Of a stretch of 64,000 bases of DNA, positions 22,703-34,378 are shown piece after piece. Position numbers and translations under genes: made by a program. The stretch is from assembly GCA_037903355.1 (NCBI GenBank), contig JBAJFE010000060.1, forward strand, positions 806,001-870,000. Reading direction: 5' to 3'. Under the pieces are notes generated by a model that saw nothing but the letters and a program-made list of their open reading frames with translations, made no database searches and had not been told where the DNA came from. Within the stretch, counting starts at the first letter, position 1. Each line of letters opens with the position of its first letter. The DNA is from Trichuris trichiura. Its lineage: Eukaryota > Nematoda > Enoplea > Trichinellida > Trichuridae.

Positions 22703-25591
22703 TTACGTTTGACTAACGCCTGCATGGCGTCTGAGTGGAATTGCAGATTCTTCGAACATACCAGAACAAGCAGGAGCAGGGCGATCATTGAATTCCTTAG
22801 TAGAAGAACCATTGCCACTACAAGTGCTCAACAAAGTCTGCCTCATGTTCTTGTACCGCTCTGCTTCCTTGCTTACCGTTTTTCGTGTTCGATACAAAAG
22901 TGCTTGCATTCTTTTGTACCTTATCGACTCGCTATCTCGCGCAACTGCTTTCCTTAAGCGAAGTGCGGCAATCATGAGATTAAAAAACAAATATCGCTGG
23001 AAAAGGGCTTACTTATCCAAACGTAAGCGAAACTTGTCGGCAGCAGCGCGTAAAGCTTCTATTTTCTCTCGAACCACCGGTGACCTTAGGTCGGACTTCT
23101 TGAACTTAGCCAACGCCTTTTCCATTTTGGCCAAATGCTCCTTCCTAAAGAACTTAAGCTGTTAACCTAAGACAAGCGGCCGCCGCTCTACTTTGGCTAC
23201 AAAGCATATTTAGCTTTGAAATTCTGCAAGTTTACAACCTGCTTAGTGATCGTCAACAAGAACAATGCTAAGCCAATGTTGCAGCATGCAGAAACGTTAA
23301 AGCGAAGGGCGCATAGGTTAGGAGAGGTCCTGTGGCGGCCAAAAGCCTGAATAGCCTGACAGTAAACTGTAAAGTTTGGCCTTGCGGCAGCTGCGCTTTG
23401 GCATCTTCCGTATAAGGAATGTATTTGAATAGGGGCGTTTTATATCACTAACTTTGAACAAAGCCAGTATAATAACGTCCCTACTGAAATACATTCCTTG
23501 TCTAGAAGAAGCCAACGCACAACTGCCACAAGACCAAAATTTACAATGCTTTTTCGACCTTTTCGGAATTCTGAACCCAATCTAACCTGCAATGGTCTAT
23601 AGTGCTAAATAATGCGAGAATGCATGCCGCCCATGGAATATGTAAAACTCAAAGCTGTAAATTGGTCCGTGGTCGTTTTCTTCTCTAGGTAAAGAAAATA
23701 TTTTATAGTATTTTCTTTCCGCTCATCAGGGCACCCTTTTACAGTTGGTAAATATGTTAAATAAAAAGAACGAGATTACCAAGACTTGCCTTGAAAGGCC
23801 TACGCAGCGGCGTATGCAATTAGTTGAAAGAAAGTTTTAAATTGAATATGAGCGGCTGAGAACAGTTGTGTTGTAAAAAAATAAGCATGAAAGCGTCAAG
23901 GACATCGCGAGGCATTCAATAATAATGAACCTAAAAGCGAAAGGGAATTTGCATAGGATGATTCAAAGCACTTACCAGCACTGTAATTCTTTCACCCTCC
24001 TTCCGGAATGTCTGACGTCATAAACAAATTCTCTTAGCGTTGCCTTCGGATCAACGTTTTGCTGGTTTTCGCTTTGGTCTGTTGACGACGACATCTCCGC
24101 ACTGTCGATGTTGAAACTTGGATGGACAACTTTAAAATGCCTAGGCTTTACGGAATTAGGCTTATCAGCAGCACTGGTAAATCGATCATCCTTTTTCGAC
24201 GACCAAGCTTGCTTTACTCGACTAACAATTTTCGCTATGAACTGTGGAGGAAATAGTTTAAGACGACTCCACGTGTCTATACATTTGTTAATCAGTTGAT
24301 AATTGCTTGACGCGGAGGTGAAAGCAATAAAGTCAATGGATGTTTCTAAAGCTGATCTGAAGGCCCGAATGTAGCCAGCTGCACTGGCCGAACGTGTTAT
24401 TACAACTTCATGAGCAACGCAGAACATTGCAATTGCATATTCGGACGAAGGTTTCTGAAACAGCGAATGCTTCCATTGGCTCACTAGCTGGTTGCACATG
24501 TCGCCATTTTCGACCATCCATTCGGAGGTGCTTTTAATCTTTCTTGACGATCGAGACAGTTCGTTTAGCATGTCTTTAAACAAACTTAATTTGAAATTAT
24601 TCGTCATCTCGGTTGGCTCAACTGTGCAACTCGTACTTGGCAACCGATTTTCGCCGGCTGTAGTACTGTTTGCACGAAAGGAGTTCAGGGTCAAATGGTA
24701 ACGCAACATTTGCATTGTACGGTTGGAAAGAAGATGCTCACTTTGCCATTCGCAGAAGAGCCTTTCGAGCAGTTGCTTCGTTTGAGGATAATGCGTTGAT
24801 GCTGTTTCTTTAACGGCTTTCGTTAGAAACGGTTCAAGAAGGCATTGCAATCCAGGAAATTTCGAAGCGTTAACTTTCAACAACTGATCGGCTATGCGGA
24901 AAAGGTGAGCCACTATTGCAAATGACCCAGTCGATTTTTGCATACTTTGAAACCACTTATGCAAAAATTGCCAGCAAGCTTTCTCATTAACAAGCAACCT
25001 TTCAAGGTACGCTCGTACATGCTCGTCCGACAATGATACGTTCGTCAGAAATTGGTCTACTTCCTTTGCTGTTCCCTTATGTCTATATGTTATGCAACTT
25101 TCAGGTTCGTACGACTGACTTGTACCTTTCTGGTTTTCAATTTCTCCTTCCAATATACCATCACTTACGCCATTTTCTTTTGACGTGCTTGGATAGGAGT
25201 ACAAATGACGTCGGAGGTTTTCCACATAGTCATAGCCGAAATACTCCTCTTCTTGCCATACCTTAAACAATTCACCAAACGCGACCATATGAATGCGTTC
25301 CAAAGTAGGTCCAGTTGCATCCATTGCGCGTTCGAAAACGCTGCCAAAGATACTGACGTACGGTGGGTGATGGAGAGCACTTCGCCTGATCACCTCGTTT
25401 GCAACGTAGAATAGATTCAACAACTGATACGGACGGCGTTCACTTTTCACGGCGTCCAGCCATACAGCCACCATACGTACATCTTCGCTGCGATGCTCAT
25501 ACATGAAATCAGCAACGGAACTTATGCTGCTTGCTTTGACAGTCACATTGTTTAGCCTCACTGCAAATTCTGATTCGACCGATGATGGCAT
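22703..25591 (-). CDS. CID/RPRD-like protein with three CID-like repeats
   Basis: A probable nuclear protein binding the RNA polymerase II C-terminal domain. Exons: 25591-23976, 23144-23013, 22952-22703; phases agree, 665 aa. The N-terminal 130 residues form a recognisable CTD-interaction domain of the RPRD/CREPT type, with the FYVANEVIRRS and FGELFKVWQEEEYFG helices. Two further segments (about 170-300 and 345-465) repeat the same helix pattern in divergent form, e.g. LFRIADQLLK and FCVAHEVVITRS, each followed by a helix ending in an L-x-x-W-type turn. The C-terminal 120 residues are highly charged and probably coiled-coil, as in RPRD proteins. Known RPRD proteins have a single CID, so the triple arrangement is unusual. 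An in-frame stop lies just upstream of the chosen ATG, with a good splice acceptor (TTCATTCAG) near 25617 that could serve trans-splicing. Confidence 0.72.
23145..23975 (-). other. Intron 1 of the CID protein gene
   Basis: An 831-bp intron with donor TG|GTAAGT and acceptor TTCTTTAG. No further gene is visible inside. Confidence 0.7.
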
Positions 25592-25685
25592 TATTGTTTA
25601 AATGACCAACAGCCTGAATGAAGAAATAAGGATAGCACAGCTAGCAAGAAGTCACACTATGAAAAGTATGCATATTTTTCAGATA
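25592..25685 (-). promoter_or_regulatory. Short intercistronic gap with acceptor, operon-like
   Basis: The 94 bp between the RPP30-like stop and the CID-protein ATG contain a pyrimidine-rich acceptor TTTCTTCATTCAG at about 25617-25629 on the minus strand. This spacing plus an acceptor is typical of nematode operons resolved by spliced-leader trans-splicing. Clade I nematodes are known to trans-splice. This is inference. Confidence 0.4.
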
Positions 25686-26378
25686 CTATCTTAAGTATAC
25701 TATAGCTTTTTTTCCGGAAGCCGTTATAACGAGATCGACACCTTTGTGGGACGCAATTTCAATAATGCAATTCAATGCACGAAGCGAAAAAGAAATTTCA
25801 CGCTTACAGTTAGGAAAGCTTTTACGTGGTCGTCTTCTTGCCTTCCAAAGCGACAGCAAGCTAAAAGGTATTAAGTCACACCTAACTAGGTGCTCGCTCT
25901 TCATGATTTCCCAAGTTCAAAAGCTCAACATTTTCACTGGACAAAATATCGATAACGTAAACCTTAATGGACGTATGAACATAATTTGCTTCAGCTAGCT
26001 CTGGAGCAGAGCAGAGCAAACCTATTTTTGCACTTTTACTTCTTAGTCTTTTTAGGTTGCGCATCTCAGACACTGGCTAACATTTTACCAATGAAGACAT
26101 AAAAGAAGTTCAAACCGGTCTACCTTAACGGCTCTGGTGAATCCTTTCTCGAGTAGACATAGTGCTGCACCGACATATCATCTATTTGAATACAGTCACA
26201 GCCCTCAATGAAACGAGACGTGGCCTTGAGCGGCAGCTCATGAACGCTAAAGTTACTTTCGGGTTGGTAAACCTCCGGGTCAGTGATACTGAAGCCGTTT
26301 CGATGTTCCCTCTTTTGACAATCAGATGTTCAAACCTGCGCGACATTATACGGTCTGCGTTGAAGCTCAAAGCGAAAG
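25686..26378 (-). CDS. RPP30-like RNase P/MRP subunit (5' end missing)
   Basis: Probable protein subunit p30 of nuclear RNase P/MRP, which processes tRNA and rRNA precursors. Exons I can support: 26378-26336, 26288-26124, 26047-25938, 25885-25686; introns of 47, 76 and 52 nt with agreeing phase. Matches to the family (PHP/TIM-barrel fold) are AFALSFNADR near the first beta strand, a segment ending SPEPLRRLRSKSAKIGLLC that matches the Rpp30 stretch before its A(V)-FP region, KVYVIDILS, and near the end LRALNCIIEIASHKG followed by LVITASGKKA, matching the Rpp30 SSA region. The protein stops soon after, so its C-terminus is shorter than the human one. One or more 5' exons are unresolved; a candidate start with donor GTAAGT lies near 26811. 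It ends 94 bp before the CID gene on the same strand. Confidence 0.45.
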
Positions 26379-29300
26379 CTATTGTTCATCAGTTTCTTTC
26401 AAGTTTAAAAAAGCTTGTAAACGGCCAAGAGCTATGCCGAAAATTTTAACTCCTTAAAAGCATATTCAAGTTAGGGCACCATCTATATTCATAAAGGAAC
26501 TAGCCTTCTTGTAAGCAGTAAAGGGGCATCAGAGAGGCATCTTAGACTAAAAACATGAACACTGTACCTGAAATCAAACATTTTTTAAAATTAAAAGTAC
26601 AGTATCAGTCAAACGCATATCGCAAGGTAACAGCGAAAGCGTTCTTACGCTTACTTTAGTAACAATTTGATTAAAAACTAGCACAGACCGAAATGGACAC
26701 AAAAAAAATTATTTTCATTAACTGCTATTCTTTAAGTCTACGAGCAATACTTTGAAACCCGTCAAAACAAACTTACTTTTTCGAAAGTATTTTAGAAGTG
26801 CAAACAGCCATCACGTAAAGAGAAGCGGTAGACGAACTTAAATAGCAATAAACATTTCTTCGCGTGCTGCCGCCATGTCAGAGGAATGCCTAAATATAGC
26901 AAATTTTGACTTGCTTTGACATCACATATAAACTAACGATTTTCATTATTTCGATGCCACCTTTCCTAAGCGTTGCTGCTGCTGCTGCTTGAGAAGACAA
27001 CTGCAAAACACATCTATGCGCACATTCACTCGACTCCTACGGTTCAAAGCATAGCAATGTTAAGATAACCTGTGGCTACCAGCATAGTACCGTACTGAAA
27101 TGCAATAATAGAGCTGTATTCGAATGCGCCGAAATAGAAAATTGAAGGAAGAAAACTTTGCAACGGGAACAGTCCCGCTGTTTTTTTTGGTGCACCGAAT
27201 GTGTACAATTAAGCCTAACAACTATATGACCAACAGATGGATATGCAGTTTATTAGGAAAATGGACAAAACCTAACTCTAGTGAAAACTTTCGGAGTGGT
27301 CTACATCGTCAGCTACTCTGAGGAGGGCTAAGACTTTTATCAACAAATAAAACAGAATAACTATTTCTTTGAAAATCCATAAAAGGATAATTAATTCAGC
27401 GCTGACTTGCAGCGCGTCTAGGCCTTATCATCAACAGATTAAATGGTGCTACGCTGCGACGGTTTATTTACTTTCAAACTTATTAGCATAATACGTTGCT
27501 TATCAGCCTCATGCTTTCATAGAGTTACGGTTGCCCTCGTAGGGCGCTCAGCGTAACACACTTCCTATTTTGCATTATACTGAAGCTTATCTTACTAATA
27601 CCGCATGCAATAACGAAGCTGCCTACTGTCGAAGTACTAATCTCAGGCTAGCAATGCTACGAATAGAAACTCATTCGAAGTAAACCTAACTCAATGTACA
27701 AGAAAAGCAGTAACTGAAATTGATAATTCGCCGTCTCAACGTTTCTCTTGATGCTGCTAACGACAATCTCTGAGAAAGCGAAAGCAAAATTATGGTAACG
27801 CCTTTTAATCATTGCATTATGAAGTTACTGGTTAACTGATTACGTTATAGCTGTACTAACTTAGCTTGACTGCCTATTTATGCAAAATAGTTCGATAAAA
27901 CGAAGTATCTGCCTTCCTAGTGGAAACTTAAGAAGACTTTAAATCGTATTAACATAAAAAAATAAGCCTTATGTAGAATACGAATAATCACGGTACGTAA
28001 CATATGTGAACCTTTCTAAATTACGAAAGTAGTAATATTTCGTAAAGAAGTCTCGGCTTTGGTTACTACTTTAAAACAAGATTAGAATGCTGTACCAAAT
28101 TTAGCAGCAACCAACCGTCGAGCAGTGTAAGCATGAATATGAGTGGAAAGGGTAGACCAGTTGAAAGTAGATAAACCAGTTAGTGGTTAACGCGGGTGTA
28201 CAGCAGAATTCAATACGCCTTAACGCAGTTAAATCTGTTTACAAGGAGAAGAACCTCAGAGCTTTCGGGATGCATCTTCAAAAAAACAGCCGATATAGAA
28301 TGTATCAGTCTTACCTCTTTAGAGGCTGTCGTTGGGCGATCCTGCAAAACGCAGCCAACGCCTAAGCTTCTTCAGCAACACTGACTGCATATATCGCGAG
28401 CTTCCTTGCCAATCCATCAAAATTTGCATACGCAAACATGCCTCTACTCTCTAACTAACCGATAGCCGTAAGGGAAACCAACAAGCAAAGAATTTACTTT
28501 GCAAGCGGCATCCAGTAAACATACTTCGCCACTATTTGTCCATTTGTCCATTGTACTTTTAAGTGCCCACACGAAATGAATGTTCAACCATTTTAAGAAG
28601 GCGTGCGTCGTATTTCCGTAAAAAAATTGGTTAGCGAAATGCTTACGTCGCTACTGAAATCACACACTTGCAAAAAGCGCCGACGACGACATTCATTCGC
28701 CGAACGCACATGCGCGCAACCTGGAATACTACTTCTTCAACTGTTCTCATTTCGTTGAAGTCAATTTTCGAAAGCTGGCTGGGGCAGAAAATTTGAATAA
28801 CGACCTTTACCTAAACATTTGCTTCGACTTTTGGCGTATGCAAATTATCGTCGTCGACAGACGGTTCGCCATAATCGGACGTTCGCTTTCCGGCTCATTT
28901 AACCGGCTGAGATAAGAGCACTATTTCGTGCAGAAACGCTGAGCAGCAAGTCCGGGTAAAGCAAAGAGAAGAGAGGGTATACAAGAGCCAAATCAAATGA
29001 AGACATCTTAACAGAGGTTACCATATGCTTCTTAAGTTTAAATTTAAGCAACAGCAGTGCCAACTCCTCTACTTTATGGCGCTCTTCGTCACAGTAGAAA
29101 ACATGCTTGAATAATGCACTAGTCGCGGATAAGCTGAAACTGCTTATCAGTGTTCAATGGTTTTCGCAGGATCAGTTTGAAATCAGAGAATTGCTTAACG
29201 CGTCGATGAAATGATCATCTGTAGAAGTCCGCAAAAGGAAAAGTTGCTTATCTTTGTTCGACGTACTTTATTTTTGACTTGTAGGTTTTAGCTTGAGCGT

Positions 29301-29470
29301 TGCACCTTCCATTGCATACAAATTACAATAGCGCATATCAGTAAAAGGCACCTGGAGCAGAGGGTACTTTTAGACGGGAGTTGGCTGCGTTTTAGAGGTA
29401 ACCCATTACGAAGTGGAGTAACGAAAAATGAGAACAGTAACATCAGTATTTCCCTATAACGAATGTTTGT
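26379..29470. other. Intergenic, 3.1 kb without visible gene
   Basis: I see no coding family, tRNA or repeat array here, apart from a short CTG run near 26980 and the unresolved 5' exon of the RPP30-like gene. Small frames near 28183-28384 look like chance. Confidence 0.5.
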
Positions 29471-31946
29471 TCACTTGGACGTTTTCTTAACTTGGTCCTC
29501 CAACGTAGTTTCCTGCATAGCGCTCACCAGCAGCTGTCCATCCTTTGACCATAGTCGACAATGGCTGAAGCCGCTGGTACCGCCTAAAGGCATTTGTCAA
29601 TAATCATTCGTTGCCATGCTCATTCAAATTACTAGCATAATTAAGGCTTCTTTCCGACAGCACCCATTCACCGAAATTTAGGTGACTATAATGGAACCAA
29701 TCGCAGTGGTCAGTCGCAATTGCTGAGCTAACATCCTTAGTGGAATCTTTAAAAGGTTTCATGGCCGTGTGAAACATCAAATTGTGCGTAATCTGCGACG
29801 CAAAACACTGGTTCATGCGAAGATCGTCCGCTGCAACTTTACCGATGGAAGAAAAAAAGAAAACTTTCAAGTCACTCATAAAAGTTGAACGTACAAATTG
29901 CGTTGCTTGCTTTCAGCCAAAGGAATTCCAATGGGGTACCGTAAGTATCGACTGCCTGTTTGTCCATTTTTACCGGCTTCTGCTGGAAATAGTCCGACAT
30001 TGCCCCCAATAAACTAAAAAACAAAGTCGGAGTGTCCGAGGCGACCTCGAGTGACGTACCTAAAATGCTCTTCCGAAGACTCGCGCCAAGTGTCCACTGA
30101 TTCCGGAAGAGGCACATTCGGCATGTTGGCTTGATGCTCAACGACGCAGTCTGTTTCCTTAAGCGCATCATGCCAATTACTAATAAGGAAATTGCTTTCT
30201 AAAGAAGCTCAAGCACTGGTCTTGGCTCTGCCGCGCCTAACGAAGACTGGTTCGGTCTACGCATCAACCCGTTCAGAAACCTTTGCAACAGCTTTTCAAT
30301 AGTGCTTCAGCCTTTGCTGAATTCTTGTAAGGAGTAAATTCAAAATATAAACCCACTTTCGGGTACACAAGACGCGGCACTCTCCTGCGAGACGTAAAAT
30401 ATAAAAATTACAGTAGGACGAATATATTTCCTAGTAGATCTTCAGATTCACGGGTTTGGCCTGTTGGATGTATCTGTAAGTAAACTTCAAAATGCCCTAC
30501 CAACGAATGGATGAGCAAATTGTAAGAGAAAATACAGAACAATTTGTATACCGTACGTTTCGGAACTCCTCCCCAACACTGCTGACGACGGAACAAGAGC
30601 AGTTCCGAAACGTACGGTATACAAATTGTTCTGTATTTTCTCTTACAATTTGCTCATCCATTCGTTGGTAGGGCATTTTGAAGTTTACTTACAGATACAT
30701 CCAACAGGCCAAACCTGTGAATCTGAAGATCTACTATGAAACTATTCAAGCCTGTTAAAAGACATCCTGTATTTCGAAACAAATAGGACGAATATAGTAA
30801 TTAAGCTTGTATTTTTAAATTTTCGAAACCGCCTCATTTTACCACTCCGCTTGTTGACAATGGATAAGGAAAGAAATTTTTTTTGTCGATTGGTTTACGA
30901 CATTTTTGGGGCTGGCAATTCGTGGTTAAAAAAGACTTTTTGGCGTAGCTTGTTAAAACGCTGTACATCGTGATTAAAAGAACTATTGAAGAAATAAGAA
31001 GCTTCAAAGTTAAGGCGCTCGACAAGATAAAAATTTCCAAATAACAACCTACTAAGCGTTACGATCGAATATGTCTGCTTTACGCCCAGGCATTGTGTCA
31101 TTAAAAATGTTAATGTAAACATGCGCTATGGAAGGGATAGTTGATGCGGACTGACAATTGGCGATAAGGACCGTAATTTGAACTTATCAGCAAAGTCTTA
31201 TGACATTAAGTTTACCGCTGCCAGCGGTGAACAACAAGTTGCTTGTCTCTACAGCGGTGGGTTCCTTTAATAAGCACGTAGGTTACCTTTGCTGGTAGAG
31301 CAACTGCAGAAGGCATTGCTAATGATAAGACAGACGACTTTAACGCTTACACAAGGATTCGGCTAGCCGGCAGCTCGAAGGTAAACAAAAAGTAACATTA
31401 GCAGTAGAACATACCTTGTGGAAAGACAGACAAGCCAACAGTATGCACTGGCCATCTTGAAGAGCTTTAACAGAACGAGTAGAGAACGTTCTACCATCCC
31501 GATTGCGTTCGATGAAATAGAGAACACTTTGACCTAGACTTGCTGTAAAAGCAGCCAAAAAAATGATTAACAGAGATCACCGGAAAAAGTGTTGCCGTAC
31601 CGCGTTTCAGAAATGAACACTGAATACTGTGCATTTGCAGCCAGTCCGGAACAGTGTTCATGCAAGCCATCATTGCTTGACTAACGAGTTGACCGCCGTA
31701 AAGGGCAGCATTTTGCATGCTCTCCGGTAGTGGATGCATACTTCTGAACAAACAAGGAAACAAATGGATATTGGCACACTGTCAACGTGTAAATTATGAT
31801 CAAGGCCAAAAACAGCAATATGAAGGCAACAAAACGCGGATATACCTGAACACATTGGAATCAACCCTTTCAACGCCCGACAGAACCGAAATGATCTCTT
31901 CGGCGGATTTTATTGCCAGACGGCGAAGGTGCTGCCCAAGTAGCAT
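29471..31946 (-). CDS. Acyl-CoA thioesterase, ACOT8/TesB family
   Basis: Hydrolyses acyl-CoA esters; the family acts in peroxisomes or mitochondria. Exons: 31946-31846, 31743-31601, 31542-31415, 30157-30060, 30013-29940, 29836-29633, 29583-29471; phases agree, 286 aa (human ACOT8 319). Double hot-dog family features are LYGGQLVSQAMMA, MHSIQCSFLKR, the repeat-1 motif TFSTRSVKALQDGQ, then MPNVPLPE, and the second hot-dog with ATDHCDWFH and LNFGEWVLSE, ending in SHCRLWSKDGQLLVSAMQE. The Asp of the DH motif corresponds to the catalytic Asp of TesB enzymes. The last residues are TSK, so no SKL-type peroxisomal signal is present. The first ATG follows an in-frame stop. The exon 2 donor (GTACGG) was chosen because it restores alignment length. 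A PLE-derived foldback lies in intron 3 (30158-31414). Confidence 0.88.
30432..30736. mobile_element. Penelope-type terminal foldback without RT
   Basis: Two 136-nt arms (30432-30567 and 30601-30736) form an almost perfect inverted repeat around a 33-nt loop. The arm sequence (CCCTACCAACGAATGGATGA and neighbours) resembles the terminal arms of the Penelope-like element at 48.7-51.8 kb. No reverse transcriptase is present, so this is a solo or non-autonomous pair of inverted terminal repeats. It lies in intron 3 of the acyl-CoA thioesterase gene. It contains a hammerhead core that runs from the loop into the right arm. Confidence 0.85.
30575..30622 (+). ncRNA. Hammerhead ribozyme-like core (foldback A)
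   Basis: CTGACGA (30582-30588) is followed by a six-base helix CGGAAC/GTTCCG and then GAAA (30607-30610). This is the conserved order CUGANGA, stem II, GAAA. The following CGTACG is self-complementary and precedes a GTA cleavage-type triplet, as expected for a short stem III that pairs between two copies. Hammerheads with short stem III are known from Penelope-like elements. Confidence 0.72.
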
Positions 31947-32173
31947 CGCGCCGCTTGCAACTGAATCTCAATTCGGTTCAGTAGCGGACGAATCACAACA
32001 GTAAACCTGATAAAATAAACGCTCTCATGGACAAGAAGCGTACTGTAGTAGTTTGCTTCTTTTGTTCAATATAAACTATTACAAATGCTTGTGACCGCGT
32101 TGTGACCAACGATAAGTTTAGCAAAAACTTTTTCTGCCATTTTTAGTCGAATTTTTTGATTGGTGTAGTGTTT

Positions 32174-34378
32174 ATGTCAAACAGCTGCGAGTGGGCAAAG
32201 CCAACGGTAAGTCGACGTTCCGTCTTGTTGGGTTTCAAGAGCTGCGATGTTTGCTTATTCTTTTCGCATACTACTCAATAGGCTAAGGCCCATTGTCTGA
32301 CGCGGGAAAAATTGATTCATTAGATGGTTCAGGTCTCGTAAGTCGGTGATGCGTATGCAGTAGGAATTTTCTCGCTGTCGGTTTCGAATCAGTGTAATAA
32401 TTCAGTACGTACTCGTGTTTACTGTTTTCAAAGGGCTTTGTCAATACTGCCTATTTTTTTCACTTTTTTGGTTTTGCTTGAAAAATGCCGTTCAGCCATT
32501 AAATGAAACTTTTTATTTTTGTAGTCGTTAAATTCAATGAGACGCCTGAAAGCAGAAGGCCATTATCTGTCGGTTGCCGGAGGTTTCTTGCGCAACATTG
32601 GTGTTCAAGGATGCCATCTCAGGCCGCTGCTGCCGACGGAAAAACCTGAAACCAAAGTTAGGCCTCACACTGAAGAGGAACCGCAGCTGTCTCGTGCCAT
32701 TTGTTCGCAAGTGGAATTAGAGTTATCGCTGGAAGAAGATAATATGTTTGAAAGGGCCCTATCCAGAAGTCCTTCAGCTTTTTTGAGCCGTTCTCAACGA
32801 TCTCGACAGTATACAAAGGATAAGCAGGTTGGTTAAATCTAAATTCCCTTAACAGCGCTCATGTTGGTATAGATGTGTTTCAGCGCATATCTGAAGTATT
32901 CTCTTACGACGTGCTCATGCCAAAAGCGCCTGGTACAACCTCAGGCGATAATGACCTTCTTGAATCCCGCAGCAGCGAGTTCGCCGGAGTTGGTCCACCA
33001 TTCAAGCTTAGTTGCTTGAGTTCCGCGGACAGCTTGGTTGGAAGGTTGCAACTCCGAATGATACGAAAGGGCTGTATTACATTTTTCTTTGCTCAGACGT
33101 TTGGCAATCGTCTTCCGAGGTGTGCCCGCAGTTGTGTTTTCCATTATTCCAGCTGAGCCTTTTTACTGTCAAAGGCGGTATGAGAGAAGTTGTAGCATAG
33201 AAAAAATGTTTGATTTTTTCCATTTCAGCCATCACACGTTGAGCAAAACGTCGGAATGCTCGGAAAGTCCCGGTTTAAGGCCTTCGTTCGAAGGGGTTCA
33301 TCTCGCTGGCGGAAGTCATGCAATTCAATCGACAGTTAGTCAGAGTGCTCAAAGCAGCGTATCATTTATGGAACACCTAAATCCAAGTCCAATTTTTCGT
33401 AAATATCGACAAGCTGTTTTCCCTTCTTTGACCGGTAGTCAGTTTGACTTGTTTGGTGAATATGCTAATTTGATCTAACTTTTTTTGTCTAAAATTTGTT
33501 ATCGAAAATTCAGGCAACTGGGATACCATTGCTGGAGGCGAACTATCTTCGCTTCTCTTGGACGATACCGAATTCAAATCGCGTGGTCACAAAACAACTC
33601 TAACGTTTGCTTCGTACATGGTAGACAAATGGATCCTTCACTAAGAGCAGAAGGATCTTTTACTTTCAGACTTCCATAATCGATTACGCTGATCCGTCTG
33701 ACGTAAAGCGTGAAAACAATGAGAAATTTAAATATAAGTATCCTGAAATTCAAATAACCTACAGCAAATATATTAGGCGAGCTGCTGCCCATTTAAAGCG
33801 TCTTTTCGCTAAAGAACTTTTTATCGGTTTTGTAGCATAAAACGTGAGATGCGAGCAATTGCGACGGATTCCGAAATGGAGCTGGCAATGCTGGCTCAAG
33901 CCGTTTCCTACTTTGACCAATGTATTCTCAAAGTATATTGTTCCTGTTAGGCTGTTGTCGCCCACTTAGCTCGTCTCGCTTCAGGGTTTGATAGACAAGA
34001 CGAACAGAAAGTACCTTGCCGGCGTGTGTCTTGTATTGTCTGCCAAACTGAACGACTTTAAAGGAACAAAGTTGCGAGCTCTTTTGGACGTGAGTATCCA
34101 TACGTAAATTCTAGCAGGACAAGCGGCGGAACTCTGAGCTTAAGCATTGTATAACTTTGCGTACCATTGGTTTATAATTATTTTTGTCATAAAAATCCAA
34201 ATTTGTTTCGAGCTCAACTCAATAATTTTCGTTTTAGAATGTAGAGGAGCGATTTCGGCTGTGGCGGGTTGACTTGTTCAAGTACGAACTTCCGGTTGCA
34301 GTTGCGCTCGAGTTTGCGCTCCACTTGCCTCCGGTTGTCATAGCAGCCCATTATCAAAAATTGGCATGGGAAAGTTGA
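32174..34378 (+). CDS. Cables (CDK5 and ABL1 enzyme substrate) homologue
   Basis: Adaptor linking cyclin-dependent kinases and ABL-type kinases; has a C-terminal cyclin-like fold. Exons: 32174-32206, 32525-32827, 32884-33044, 33097-33177, 33229-33455, 33514-33620, 33670-33776, 33836-33932, 33985-34089, 34238-34378; phases agree, 453 aa (human CABLES2 478). Conserved C-terminal blocks are FRKYRQAVFPSLTGSQFDLF, LLLDDTEFKSRGHKTTLTFA, TSIIDYADPSDVKRE, SIKREMRAIA, LAMLAQAVSYFDQ, LAGVCLVLSAKLND and VEERFRLWRVDLFKYELP. The seventh intron starts with GC rather than GT (33777), the only choice that restores family alignment. The eleven-codon first exon is the least certain. The end of the last exon is repeated at 38224 by a tandem duplication. 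Confidence 0.85.

Noticed and set aside
22788..23165. 125-codon plus-strand frame
   Set aside because: It is antisense to the C-terminal exons of the CID protein gene.
26162..26449. 95-codon plus-strand frame
   Set aside because: It is antisense to RPP30-like exons whose phases and introns agree.
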